From assembly GCA_900771425.1 (NCBI GenBank), contig CAAGNV010000066.1, positions 1-62,686 on the forward strand: 62,686 nt of DNA. Reading direction: 5' to 3'. This DNA is from Bacteroidaceae bacterium. GTDB lineage: Bacteria > Bacteroidota > Bacteroidia > Bacteroidales > Bacteroidaceae. This document shows, piece after piece, positions 1-8,525 of this stretch. The stretch's first letter is position 1. Each line of letters starts with the position of its first letter. The notes under the pieces are model-generated. The model made no database searches. It was not told the origin of the DNA and saw only the letters and a list, made by a program, of their open reading frames with translations. A program made the translations under genes and the position numbers.

Positions 1-653
1 CAAAATACACTAAAATTGCTGCATAATGCAAGAAAGATCTCAAAATCCTTGCAGGTTTTATGTAAAATGAATACCTTTGCATCACCCAAGGAAAAGGACT
101 CAGGCTCCTCATTGCCTGTTGTTCTGCCTGCGGAATGAACGCTGGTATTGACTAAGAAACGAACATCGCTGGTCTGAAAAGCGGTAGTACTATATGTATA
201 AGTGTATGTTTCAGTGACCTCATTGTCTTCAAAGTCCTTTTTCGTTAAGTTTTTTTGCAGAGTAAGTCTATCAGATGTGAGACTCATTATTGTATAATAT
301 TCCAACTCATTTTTCAAAGACAGAATTGTGAGATATTGTCCGCTTGTGGATTTACCTACTTTTGATTTGTCGAATTGAGATGGGCTTGTTGTGGACAAGT
401 AATACCTAAAGCAATCATTATACACAGTTGGTTTTACTTCTTTTGTAATTGGGTTGATAAGAGGATACGGGAAATTATAAGTAGTTGTCCGCGTAAATTC
501 TGTTGAACTAAATGTCCATGTCATTTCACTACGTGTTTCCTCGGATTCGAGTTTCCACTTGGTTCCTGCCAACTGATTCAAACTGATTGTTTGCTGGGCA
601 TTGATGTTAGATAATCCCAAAAGGAATAACAATATTACGATAATATGTTTCAT
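1..653 (-). CDS. Secreted lipocalin-like protein, partial (3' end outside window)
   Basis: The open frame runs from an ATG at 653-651 to the left edge of the window (about 217 codons, no stop reached). It starts with a hydrophobic signal peptide ending in NINAQ. It then shows the same framework as the two genes upstream: an N-terminal NQLAGTKWKLES-type segment, a RYYLST segment and a KVGKSTSGQYL segment. This resembles the small lipocalin-like proteins of Bacteroidales, but I assign no ligand. The start lies only 25 nt after the stop of the paralogue at 679-1128, so the two are probably co-transcribed. The protein is longer than its neighbours, with an extra Ser/Thr-rich C-terminal part. Function unknown. 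Confidence 0.7.
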   Translation of the reverse strand, partial: MKHIIVILLFLLGLSNINAQQTISLNQLAGTKWKLESEETRSEMTWTFSSTEFTRTTTYNFPYPLINPITKEVKPTVYNDCFRYYLSTTSPSQFDKSKVGKSTSGQYLTILSLKNELEYYTIMSLTSDRLTLQKNLTKKDFEDNEVTETYTYTYSTTAFQTSDVRFLVNTSVHSAGRTTGNEEPESFSLGDAKVFILHKTCKDFEIFLALCSNFSVF

Positions 654-678
654 ATAAACTTTTGAAATGAAGAACCAA

Positions 679-1128
679 TTATTTTACACGTTTAAATTTC
701 TTGTAGCACATCATTTCTTTATATGACATATCATCACTAGCAAGATTTAAGTCCAAATATAGTATCATGCTATCCTTTGCGAGCAATTTAATTTCTTCAT
801 ATATAAATCCATCCACTCGTTCATTTTTGAATATAATATATTTACCACTACTCTTAGTGCCAACTTTAGAATAGTCAAAATATAAAGGTATTATATTACT
901 CAGGTAATACTTTTCACTATCTGTCTTATAAGATGGCTCTGCATATATGCTTTTTTGTATGCGACTGAATATCACATCTTTTGAAGAAAACTCTATATAT
1001 AGTGTGTCTCCTTCTGTCTCAGAACGCATCCATTTACTGCCAACGAGTTGATTGACTTGATAAATCGTCTGTGCATTTATACTTAATACACTTAGTAATA
1101 AGGCATATAAAATTAACTGTTTTTTCAT
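679..1128 (-). CDS. Secreted lipocalin-like hypothetical protein
   Basis: 149 residues with a signal peptide (about residues 1-20, ending INAQ). The mature part starts with NQLVGSKWMRSE, reminiscent of the G-x-W motif of lipocalin-like folds. A central KVGTKSSGKYI stretch and a C-terminal YKKFKRVK tail are shared almost exactly with the gene at 1319-1756. Even the DNA of the last seven codons is identical between the two. The product is probably an exported small beta-barrel; ligand unknown. It sits between two paralogues in the same orientation, which points to tandem duplication followed by divergence. Confidence 0.72.
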   Translation of the reverse strand: MKKQLILYALLLSVLSINAQTIYQVNQLVGSKWMRSETEGDTLYIEFSSKDVIFSRIQKSIYAEPSYKTDSEKYYLSNIIPLYFDYSKVGTKSSGKYIIFKNERVDGFIYEEIKLLAKDSMILYLDLNLASDDMSYKEMMCYKKFKRVK

Positions 1129-1318
1129 ATTTTATAGTTCTAATTAATTATTTACCCCACGAATAGGATAATCAGTTCTAATACTTTGAGAATTTGATTC
1201 ATTGATGCCATATTGTTCTCAAGGTAAAACATCAGGCGTAAATTTTACAGTAAGTGATAAAATAGAGTGTACCATAACCATATGGCATTGATACACTCTT
1301 AATGGATAGATAACGAAA

Positions 1319-1756
1319 TTATTTTACACGTTTAAATTTGCGGTAGCATATATCTTCTCGAAGTGATTCATCTTCAAGATTAGCATTCTCATATAAAGTC
1401 ATACAGTCTTTTGAAAGTGATTTTATTTCTAAATAATCAAAATCTTTAAATTCATCTATGTATATGACAATATATTTACCACTAGTCTTAGTACCTACTT
1501 TTGTAAAATCAAATTTAGTAGGTACGGTAGGACTTAAATAATATTTTAGCAAGGATGTTTCACAGTACTCATCAACCCCATTAAAGGTGTCTTTTATATT
1601 TTTTGAATAAAATTCCAAGGTTTCATAGTTGAGAAGTTCTCCCGTCACACTAAGAAGCATCCATTTTCCACCAATAAGTTGGTCAATGTTGTATGTTTGT
1701 GCTTTAATGCTTAACATGCTAAACAATAAAGCAAATGAAAATATTGCTCTCATCAT
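1319..1756 (-). CDS. Secreted lipocalin-like hypothetical protein
   Basis: 145 residues, first gene of the three-member paralogous array. The signal peptide covers roughly residues 1-19 (ending IKAQ), followed by DQLIGGKWMLLS, KYYLSPTVP, KVGTKTSGKYI and the tail YRKFKRVK. Each segment has a counterpart in the two downstream genes. It is separated from the next paralogue by 190 nt, so it may have its own promoter. The coding sequence is notably AT-rich compared with the glycosidase genes further right. Function unknown; an exported ligand-binding beta-barrel is the best structural guess. Confidence 0.72.
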   Translation of the reverse strand: MMRAIFSFALLFSMLSIKAQTYNIDQLIGGKWMLLSVTGELLNYETLEFYSKNIKDTFNGVDEYCETSLLKYYLSPTVPTKFDFTKVGTKTSGKYIVIYIDEFKDFDYLEIKSLSKDCMTLYENANLEDESLREDICYRKFKRVK

Positions 1757-1843
1757 AAATTAGTTGTGCTAGATAAATTACCACCTACAAATTTACTAAC
1801 ATTATCAGTAACAGCAAAATTTTTTTCATAATTTCATGCATTT

Positions 1844-2057
1844 TTAATTGTTTTTGACTATTACTGTGCTATATGCGAACTTTGATGCCTTGACCTGAAG
1901 GATATAGACTCTGCTTGAAAGTTCCGGGCTTATTGTGTAGGAGTGCTCTCCTGAACTGATATTACCGATGTGGTAACCACACTTATCTAAGCAAACGAAT
2001 CCCTGTACGGCGACTATGCCGTGCAGGGATTCTGCTTCTTTATGCGAATGACTGAAT
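1844..2057 (-). pseudogene. Decayed 3' fragment of a secreted protein
   Basis: Read on the minus strand, this stretch keeps one open frame of about 70 codons with no start codon, ending in TAA at 1846-1844. Its last third (SSRVYILQVKASKFAYSTVI and a basic end) resembles the terminal strand of type IX-type sorting domains (a VYIxxV core followed by a xxVVK end). I read it as the leftover C-terminus of a lost secreted protein. It lies in the 349-nt gap between the HD-domain gene and the lipocalin-like array and contains a strong stem-loop (1997-2032). A chance open frame remains possible. Confidence 0.4.
1997..2032 (-). terminator. Stem-loop after the YhaM-like gene
   Basis: A perfect 15-bp inverted repeat (arms 1997-2011 and 2018-2032, 6-nt loop), about 75 nt downstream of the HD-domain gene on the minus strand. 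A further AAGCA/TGCTT pairing flanks it. There is no clear T-tract, so the terminator call is tentative. Confidence 0.45.
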
Positions 2058-2105
2058 CAACTGAATATTTGCAGTCTTTGGCAATTTTGTTACATATCTC
2101 TTTTC

Positions 2106-2963
2106 TCAATCCTTGACAATGTTTGTGTCGAGTGCATAGACTTTTTCCATGTTGCCGTTCTCGTCGATGGTTGTGGTCTTGGCGGATATGTTGTCGATGA
2201 AGCTGACGATGAGTGCTTCCTGTGAGCACGGTACGACTGGGCTTCCGAAGTCTTTCTGTCCGTGATGGGCAAGGACGCAGTGGATGATGCGCTTCACCTC
2301 GTGGTTGTCGATGCCGGCAGTTTCCAACTCGTTGTGGAGTTTGTGTGCCGAGATATAGATGTGGCCCATGAGGAACATGTCTTCGGTGGCTTCACCTTCC
2401 TTGGTGTATTCATATACCTTGCCGTAATCGTGGAAGAGGATGGCAAGTATGCAGCGTTCAGCCTTTACCTTGTATGGCAGCACGGGGTACATGCCTTCAA
2501 AGAGGTGCAGCATCTGGTAGGTGTGGTTTAGCAGTCCGCCCTTGAATGCGTGGTGGACGCTTATGGCTGCAGGGTACTGCGAGTAGGGTTTGTAGAGTAT
2601 GTCGGCATACTTTACGATGATTGCTTTCAGGGCTTCGTCGGTGCAGAAACCGAGCACGTTGCCGACGCACTCGTCCCACTTGCTGCGTGAAATCGGGCGT
2701 GGAAACAGGTTGTAGAGCGGATGATCTTCGAATGGCATTTCGCCGCAGTAGAGTTCGGTGGCACGTGCCGACTTGCGTCCCTGCTGGTCTTGTATGATGC
2801 CGAACTTTACTATCTGCCCTGGATGTGGCGGCAGGGTAGGGCTTATGTCCCAAACCGTGATGGTGAATGTGTCCTGAAGGTTTGCTACCTTGAGTGTCAC
2901 GTATGGTGACCCGTTCTTTGCCACCGCATTGGTGCGGGTAAGTACGATGTATTCTGCTGTCAT
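2106..2963 (-). CDS. YhaM-like 3'-5' exoribonuclease (OB-fold + HD domain)
   Basis: 285 residues. The first 75 or so have the character of an OB-fold nucleic-acid-binding domain (VTLKVANLQDTFTITVWD). An HD-type phosphohydrolase domain follows: HHAFKGGLLNHTYQM supplies the first His, HDYGKVYEY the His-Asp pair, and AHHGQKDFGSP a later His. This is the layout of the YhaM/CBF1 family, which trims RNA (and can act on DNA) from the 3' end with divalent metal ions. It is cytoplasmic, with no signal peptide. It is transcribed away from the GH78-like gene, and the gap upstream holds a simple repeat made of GAGTTTAGGAGTT-like units. Substrate specificity cannot be read from sequence. Confidence 0.8.
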   Translation of the reverse strand: MTAEYIVLTRTNAVAKNGSPYVTLKVANLQDTFTITVWDISPTLPPHPGQIVKFGIIQDQQGRKSARATELYCGEMPFEDHPLYNLFPRPISRSKWDECVGNVLGFCTDEALKAIIVKYADILYKPYSQYPAAISVHHAFKGGLLNHTYQMLHLFEGMYPVLPYKVKAERCILAILFHDYGKVYEYTKEGEATEDMFLMGHIYISAHKLHNELETAGIDNHEVKRIIHCVLAHHGQKDFGSPVVPCSQEALIVSFIDNISAKTTTIDENGNMEKVYALDTNIVKD

Positions 2964-2967
2964 ATTA

Positions 2968-3031
2968 TAAGGAGTTAAGGAGATGAGGAGTTTAGGAGTT
3001 TAGGAGTTTATGAGTTGGTGAGTTTATGAGT
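2968..3031. repeat. Simple repeat of AGGAGTTTAGGAGTT units
   Basis: Imperfect short tandem repeat in the spacer before the HD-domain gene. Its reverse complement (CTCCTCATCTCCTTAACTCC) recurs in the spacer at 55301-55337, and a related run lies at 57505-57573, so it belongs to a dispersed simple-repeat family. Confidence 0.6.
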
Positions 3032-3066
3032 TGAGTGCTTAAATTTTAATTTTTAACTTTCAACTT

Positions 3067-5643
3067 TCAATATTCCCAGTGTCCGCAGGTGAGCTGTACC
3101 TCCTTGGTCGTGCCGTCGGGCTGTGGCTGGAAGAATGTTGCTGTGGTGTTGTAAGGGATGATGAAGTCGTAGGCGATTGTGCCGTCTGCCTTGCGTGTCC
3201 AACTGCTTGAAACCTCACCGTAAGGAGTCATGACGGTAGAGCGTGCCCAGTCGATGCGCTTCTGACCTGCAGGCAAGTCGGTACGGTTGTCGGGCTGTGG
3301 ACGCAGCAGTATGTGCTTGAATCCTGGCATGGTGTAGTCGATGTCGATGCCCGTCATGTTGCGGTAGAGCCATGCCTCGCCTGATGCTATGCCTCGGAGG
3401 TCGGTTCCTTTGCCCTCGTTTTTTAGATATGGCGATGTCTGTAACATGGTATAGGCAAGGTCGTTCATATCGTATTCGCTGAGTGTTTGCAACAGGATGG
3501 ACGTACCGACCATGCCGGTGGTGTTGGCATAGCGGTCGCTGACAATCTTATTGCGCAACTGCTGTTTCACCTTATTATATTGTTCTTCGTCTTCGAGCAT
3601 ATTGAAGTGAAGGGCGAGCAAGTAAGCCGTCGTCGTCTTGACGGTCAGTTCACCGTCGGCGATGAAGCGCTTGCGGAACTCCTTGCGAATCTCCTGTGCC
3701 AGTGCGTTGTATTGCTCAGGTTCAGCCTCCTTACCGAGTGCTATTGATATGTGGGTCATGAGGTCGGTGACGTAAGCATAGTAGCATACGCTGACGAATC
3801 GTGCGTCGGTTTCTTCGTCTGCTAGCCAGTCACCGTATGCAGTGCCGGCACCGTTGTAGTACCACTGCTCGTCGTTAAGTGACTGTAGATATGTCATGTA
3901 TAGTTGCATGGCGTCGTAGTTCTCGTCGAGTATGTCGGTATTGCCGTATGCCTGATATGCAATCCACGGCACGATGATGCCCGCATCGGCAAATGCTGTG
4001 TTAGATGTGATGTTCGTTGCTGATGTAGGTGCGGCATCGGGGTAAGCACCGTCTTCTGACTGTGCATTGTGTATGTCGGTCATCCAATTGCGGTAGAAGG
4101 CGCGGAGGTCAGCGTTGTAACATGCTGTACGGCAGAACAGCTGCGCATCGCCTGTCCAGCCGATATGGTCGCCACGCAGCGATGAGTTGGTCGGAACGCT
4201 TAGGAAACTCGTGCGCTGACTCTGACGGATGTTGTCGTATAGACGGTTGATGGCCGGGTCGCTGCACTCGAAGGTGGAGTATTCCTCTATGTCGGAACCT
4301 ACGCTGATGCCATCGACTGCATTGAGTGTGATGTCGCCGTCGGCAAAGACCTTGACATGGCGGAAGTCAAGAAGAGTAGCCGATGGTGTGTATTGCTCGC
4401 CCTTGGCATTGCCGCTGGCGGTGTAGCGAAGCACTCCGTTCACCTTGTTTGACGCAGTGAGGGCTTGGCAAGTTATCTGTGTGCCTTTCTTTCCGATGAA
4501 TCCGAGGCGAATCCAACCTTGCATGTCCTGTCCCATGTCGATGATGGCAGTGTCGCCCTTGCTGAGTTGCAGTGCCTTAAGTTCTTCGATGCTGATAGTT
4601 TCTCTCGATGACTTATTTATTGTTATAGTTCGTGATGTACTTGCGTTATGAAGCTTTGCTGTGATAGTAGGCCCAAACATTGGTACGATTTCGCCTTGGT
4701 AGTCGGTGCAGACGGTCACTGGTTCCCACGTCCATGAGGATTGGTCGGTACGTGTGGCATCGTATGTCTCGCCGCCGTAGAGGTCGGCAGTGCGTAGAGG
4801 ACCGTCGAGCGTGTATTGCCATGAGTTGTCGGTGACTATGCTGTCAACGGTGCTGTCGTTGTACATCACCATTATCTTCATCATCAGTTCCTTCTGTGCC
4901 GAACGGTTAGGGTTAGCAGCTGACTTGCCGCACCACCATCCGTCGGTAAGTTGCACATCGACGGTGTTGTTGCCCTTGCTGATATAGTCGGTCAGGTCGA
5001 ACATCATGTATGGTACTGACTTGCTGACATCTGTCCCTCCGGCCTTGAGTTCGTCGTAGATGATGCCTTCGTCGTTGCCCTCACGTCCGACGCGCTTGCC
5101 GTTGAGGTTAAGGTCGAACACGCCGAGTGCTGCCACATAGCCGCGTGCGTTGAGTATCTTCTTCTTGCCGATTGTGAACGACTTGCGCATGATTACTGCT
5201 TCGCCGTTCTGCGACTTCACTCCTGCGCCAATCCATTGGGCATTGCTCCAGCCGCTACCGTTAAGTCCGGTGATGAACCACGACTTCTTCGATATCACCA
5301 TTCTGCCTTTGTTGTCGCGTACTTCGACTGTCCAGTAGTATTTCGTGCCGACGCCTTCAAGGATAGGTGCATTTATCCACGAGTCGGTCGATTTCTGTTG
5401 CTTTGAGTTCCATACACGTTTGGTACAGCGTGGGTCGGAATATATTTGTACGCGAAAGGTCGTCTGTTCAACGCCTTTAAGGTCGCCGTCTGACACTCGC
5501 CACGAAAGCAATGGCTGGTCGGTATCGACGCCTATAGGATTTGTTACTCCGTTGACTTTTAAGTTATCTACTTTCAGCGCAGCAGATGCTGTCAGTGACG
5601 TTGCTGCAAGAAACAGACCGATGATAGTTCTAATAGTTTTCAT
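3067..5643 (-). CDS. GH78-like (alpha-L-rhamnosidase family) secreted protein, altered active site
   Basis: 858 residues with a signal peptide (about 1-21). Domain order follows bacterial rhamnosidases: N-terminal Ig-like domain (30-125, including PLLSWRV), jelly-roll domains (about 135-330 and 330-455), an (alpha/alpha)6 barrel (about 455-780, with GWTGDAQLF at 495-503 and YGDWLADEE at 603-611), and a C-terminal beta-sandwich. Family enzymes release terminal L-rhamnose in the periplasm or outside the cell. Here, however, the usual D-C-P-x-R-D-E motif reads N-S-S-L-R-G-D (486-492), and the later segment that normally carries a WERW-type catalytic Glu appears to be missing between YLKNEGKG and GEAWLYR. 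It may be inactive or have another specificity. Located 10 nt after the GH30-like gene, so probably co-transcribed. Confidence 0.78.
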   Translation of the reverse strand: MKTIRTIIGLFLAATSLTASAALKVDNLKVNGVTNPIGVDTDQPLLSWRVSDGDLKGVEQTTFRVQIYSDPRCTKRVWNSKQQKSTDSWINAPILEGVGTKYYWTVEVRDNKGRMVISKKSWFITGLNGSGWSNAQWIGAGVKSQNGEAVIMRKSFTIGKKKILNARGYVAALGVFDLNLNGKRVGREGNDEGIIYDELKAGGTDVSKSVPYMMFDLTDYISKGNNTVDVQLTDGWWCGKSAANPNRSAQKELMMKIMVMYNDSTVDSIVTDNSWQYTLDGPLRTADLYGGETYDATRTDQSSWTWEPVTVCTDYQGEIVPMFGPTITAKLHNASTSRTITINKSSRETISIEELKALQLSKGDTAIIDMGQDMQGWIRLGFIGKKGTQITCQALTASNKVNGVLRYTASGNAKGEQYTPSATLLDFRHVKVFADGDITLNAVDGISVGSDIEEYSTFECSDPAINRLYDNIRQSQRTSFLSVPTNSSLRGDHIGWTGDAQLFCRTACYNADLRAFYRNWMTDIHNAQSEDGAYPDAAPTSATNITSNTAFADAGIIVPWIAYQAYGNTDILDENYDAMQLYMTYLQSLNDEQWYYNGAGTAYGDWLADEETDARFVSVCYYAYVTDLMTHISIALGKEAEPEQYNALAQEIRKEFRKRFIADGELTVKTTTAYLLALHFNMLEDEEQYNKVKQQLRNKIVSDRYANTTGMVGTSILLQTLSEYDMNDLAYTMLQTSPYLKNEGKGTDLRGIASGEAWLYRNMTGIDIDYTMPGFKHILLRPQPDNRTDLPAGQKRIDWARSTVMTPYGEVSSSWTRKADGTIAYDFIIPYNTTATFFQPQPDGTTKEVQLTCGHWEY

Positions 5644-5653
5644 GAGAGTTAGT

Positions 5654-8398
5654 TTAATGAATCAGTATCTTTTTACCATTGATAATGTTAATGCCAGGAC
5701 GTGTCTTCACGAGACGCTGGCCAAATATGTTATATATTGCATTGGCATTTGAACTCGCCTTTGCTTCGTTTCCTTTATTATGTTCGTCGTCATTGACTTC
5801 GCCGATGCTTGATGCCACATCGCCTGTATCGTCCATGACTGCGAGAAGTTGTTCGGCCGTGAGTGGATAGTTATAGATGCGGAAGTCGTCGATGTATGCC
5901 TTGAGCATAGGGTCGCTCAGGTATTGGCTTCTTCCGATGAAGCACAGTGCAGGATTGAGGTCGGATGGACGTATGGTGATGTCCGTGCTCTCGCCAACCT
6001 TCTCGCCGTCAACGAATACGCTTACTGCGTCGTGGCTGAAGGTCACTGCAATGTGCTTCCATGCTGTGCCTGAGAGTTTAGCGAATGAAAGTATCTGCTC
6101 ATCGCCTCCGTCCTTCATGACAAGCCGTGCATCGGTGCCGCTGTTTGGAGTGAGGAACATGTATTGGTCGGTGCCGTTGCCGAAGTCGAAGAGGCGTGCC
6201 CAGTTGCCGTTGCCTGTCTTCAGTTTCATCCAGCAGCAGATGGTCATCTCGTCGGCGCTTGTCATGGCGTACGGCAGTTGGATGTACTGGCTGCCGTCGA
6301 GGCTTATGGAGTTGGTGCCCGACTTGCGGGTTGATGTTGCCGAAGCTGGTGAATAGGTCGGTGACGTGTTGCAGCAGGCATCGAACTGATTGACTGTCTT
6401 GTCCATGAGGTCCTTGTCGAACTGTAGCTGACAAATCATCTGAGGCATTGTGGTCGTGGTGCATTGTACTTCGGATGAAGGCGCAGAGGTGTTGACTGCC
6501 TTGTCGATGGCACATATCTTATACGAGTAGCAGATGCCCTGACGGCAAGTGTTGTCGATGAACTCCGTACCGCTTATGTTGCGTGCTATGGTGTTCCATT
6601 CGGTGTCGCCGGCAGTGGTCGTGACTCCGCGCAGTATGGTGTAGCCCGTTACGTCGTCCTCTGTGTTTGCTTCCCATGTGAGGTGTATGCTTGCTGACTG
6701 AGGCTTGGCTGTAAGTCCGGTAGGTGCATCGGGTGCGGTGAGTTCGCATTCGGCATCCAGCGGTATGAGTCGCCATAACTGACGCTTCTGTGCTGCCGTC
6801 GTACTGGCTTTTGCCTGTGTGCTGACTCGTGAGCTGACATTGTTGTCTGCAACCCCGAACACGAGGTTACTGTGCTTGTTATGAATGAAGTAGTAACCAT
6901 CGCCTGCATATTCGAACCAATAGAGTTCGTTGTCGCCTTCGCTGCCACTGAACAGGTTGACTTCGGCACCCGAGTTCAGGTTCCAGTTCCACAGGTCGGC
7001 TTGCTTGCCCGACTTGACGTGCTGCAGGGTATAGTAGCTGAAGTCGCCGCCGTGTGCGGAGTCGATAGGGTGAATTGCCCATTCCATGTAGTCCTTGTGG
7101 GTATTCTTCACCTGAACCAACCGTGTGCCGTCGGTCGTAACGCCGCCTGACGGTGCTATGACGAGTTTTGACGATTTGTTCATGATGGCGTAGTTGCCGT
7201 CGATGGCTGATGGCTGCACGTCGGCTCCCCATGTGATGTTGATGACACGTTCGGCATTGGTTTGCCCCGACTGGTAGCCACCGCCGCCTGGCGTCTGCAT
7301 GATGAAGGTGCGCTGTGGACCATAGCCGTCGTAGAATACGTCGCGGTCCTTGCTTACGAAGAGGTAACTCGACTTGTTTGCCTGTCGTTCGCTGGTGCCG
7401 ACGAATGCCTCGATTTTGTCGCCGTCGAGGGTGTTGCGGAATACGGCCGCTGCTGTCCAGTTCTGGCGATCTTCGGCGTATGCCAGACGCTGCCCGAATG
7501 TGGCACGGCAGAGTTCACCGCGTGCCAATCCGTCGAATCCCCACCAGATGCCCTGTTCCATGCCGTACTCCATGCCTACGATGGCTTCGCCTATGTTGTG
7601 GAGTTCGTCGGCTGTGGCAACCTTGCCGTCGGCCTTGACCTGGGCAAAGAACTTGGCATAGTTGTCGAACGAACCTGCCAGCTGGTGCGTATTGCCTTCC
7701 TCGAGGTATTCCTTCAGGTAATTGTACCACTCCAGAGCCTTGTCGTCGTTCAGAGTGTTGCCGCCGCACAGACGGATGGTGTCGAGTCGTGGAAACTCAC
7801 CGCTTCGTACTGCCTTGCAGATGTTGAGGAAGTCGGTCTTCGTGCCTTGTCCCCATCCGTAGTCGGGTTCGTTGAAGGGTGCTATGCTTGCTACCCTGAA
7901 CCCTTTTGACTGGACATATTCCACCGTCTTGTCGAACAGACGTGCCCAGTTCTTCGGGTCGCTCTTGTACATGTCGTTCACCTGCCCTTGGTCGCCTCCG
8001 GGATCGTCGTTGAGCAGTATCTCAACATGCTTGCCGATGAGGTTTATGTGGTTGAGCCGGCTTTGCAGCAGGCTTCGCTGTGTGCTGCTGAGTGTGCCCG
8101 ACGACGTGAGATCGTAATTCGGCGTGAATGAGGCACGCGCTAATTCAATCTGTTGTTTGCCGATGAACGCAATGCCGCGGCGGACGTTTGTCTCGCTGTC
8201 CCAAGCCGTGTCCATTCCCCATTTCACGCGAAACTCCTTGCCTAGGTCGGCCACGCAATAAGGTACTACTGCTTTTGTCACCTTGTATGCACGCATCCAG
8301 TCGCTGCCCGTCGGGGTGCGATGGTTGCTGCCGGGGTTCTGTGCTGTGACAGTCAATGCAAAGACTGATACTAATATGGTCGTGACTTGGGCTTTCAT
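5654..8398 (-). CDS. Secreted multidomain glycosidase: GH30-like catalytic domain + ricin-type lectin + Fn3 + LamG
   Basis: 914 residues with a signal peptide (1-19). Residues about 35-390 form a clan GH-A-like barrel. The APFNEPDYGWG motif places the likely acid/base at Glu177, and ADELHN (Glu265) is a candidate nucleophile. A beta-trefoil ricin-type region follows (about 395-555, ending QLWRLIPL), then a fibronectin type III domain (about 560-650, APTGLTAKPQ) and a LamG/concanavalin-like domain (about 655-860, with WKHIAVTF and AYIDDFRIYN). The C-terminal tail ends NIINGKKILIH, shared with other secreted proteins here. The GH30 assignment is from overall pattern; GH39 or another clan-A family is possible. 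It precedes the GH78-like gene and follows the xylanase, so a hemicellulose or glucuronoxylan role is reasonable but inferred. Confidence 0.75.
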   Translation of the reverse strand: MKAQVTTILVSVFALTVTAQNPGSNHRTPTGSDWMRAYKVTKAVVPYCVADLGKEFRVKWGMDTAWDSETNVRRGIAFIGKQQIELARASFTPNYDLTSSGTLSSTQRSLLQSRLNHINLIGKHVEILLNDDPGGDQGQVNDMYKSDPKNWARLFDKTVEYVQSKGFRVASIAPFNEPDYGWGQGTKTDFLNICKAVRSGEFPRLDTIRLCGGNTLNDDKALEWYNYLKEYLEEGNTHQLAGSFDNYAKFFAQVKADGKVATADELHNIGEAIVGMEYGMEQGIWWGFDGLARGELCRATFGQRLAYAEDRQNWTAAAVFRNTLDGDKIEAFVGTSERQANKSSYLFVSKDRDVFYDGYGPQRTFIMQTPGGGGYQSGQTNAERVINITWGADVQPSAIDGNYAIMNKSSKLVIAPSGGVTTDGTRLVQVKNTHKDYMEWAIHPIDSAHGGDFSYYTLQHVKSGKQADLWNWNLNSGAEVNLFSGSEGDNELYWFEYAGDGYYFIHNKHSNLVFGVADNNVSSRVSTQAKASTTAAQKRQLWRLIPLDAECELTAPDAPTGLTAKPQSASIHLTWEANTEDDVTGYTILRGVTTTAGDTEWNTIARNISGTEFIDNTCRQGICYSYKICAIDKAVNTSAPSSEVQCTTTTMPQMICQLQFDKDLMDKTVNQFDACCNTSPTYSPASATSTRKSGTNSISLDGSQYIQLPYAMTSADEMTICCWMKLKTGNGNWARLFDFGNGTDQYMFLTPNSGTDARLVMKDGGDEQILSFAKLSGTAWKHIAVTFSHDAVSVFVDGEKVGESTDITIRPSDLNPALCFIGRSQYLSDPMLKAYIDDFRIYNYPLTAEQLLAVMDDTGDVASSIGEVNDDEHNKGNEAKASSNANAIYNIFGQRLVKTRPGINIINGKKILIH

Positions 8399-8413
8399 GA
8401 CAAATGAAATTAA

Positions 8414-8470
8414 TTACTAAATGCGAATTACAAAATGCGAATTACAAAATACGAATTACGAAATACAGAA
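8414..8470. repeat. Tandem 15-bp AAATGCGAATTACAA repeats
   Basis: About four imperfect units in the spacer between the xylanase and GH30-like genes. The closely related string GAATTACGAAATAC recurs at 14128-14161 and, inverted, at 59132-59161, always between genes. Confidence 0.6.
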
Positions 8471-8525
8471 TACTATCAGGTGATATGAAGTATCCCGTAT
8501 TTCATAATTCGAAATTTATGTAGTC

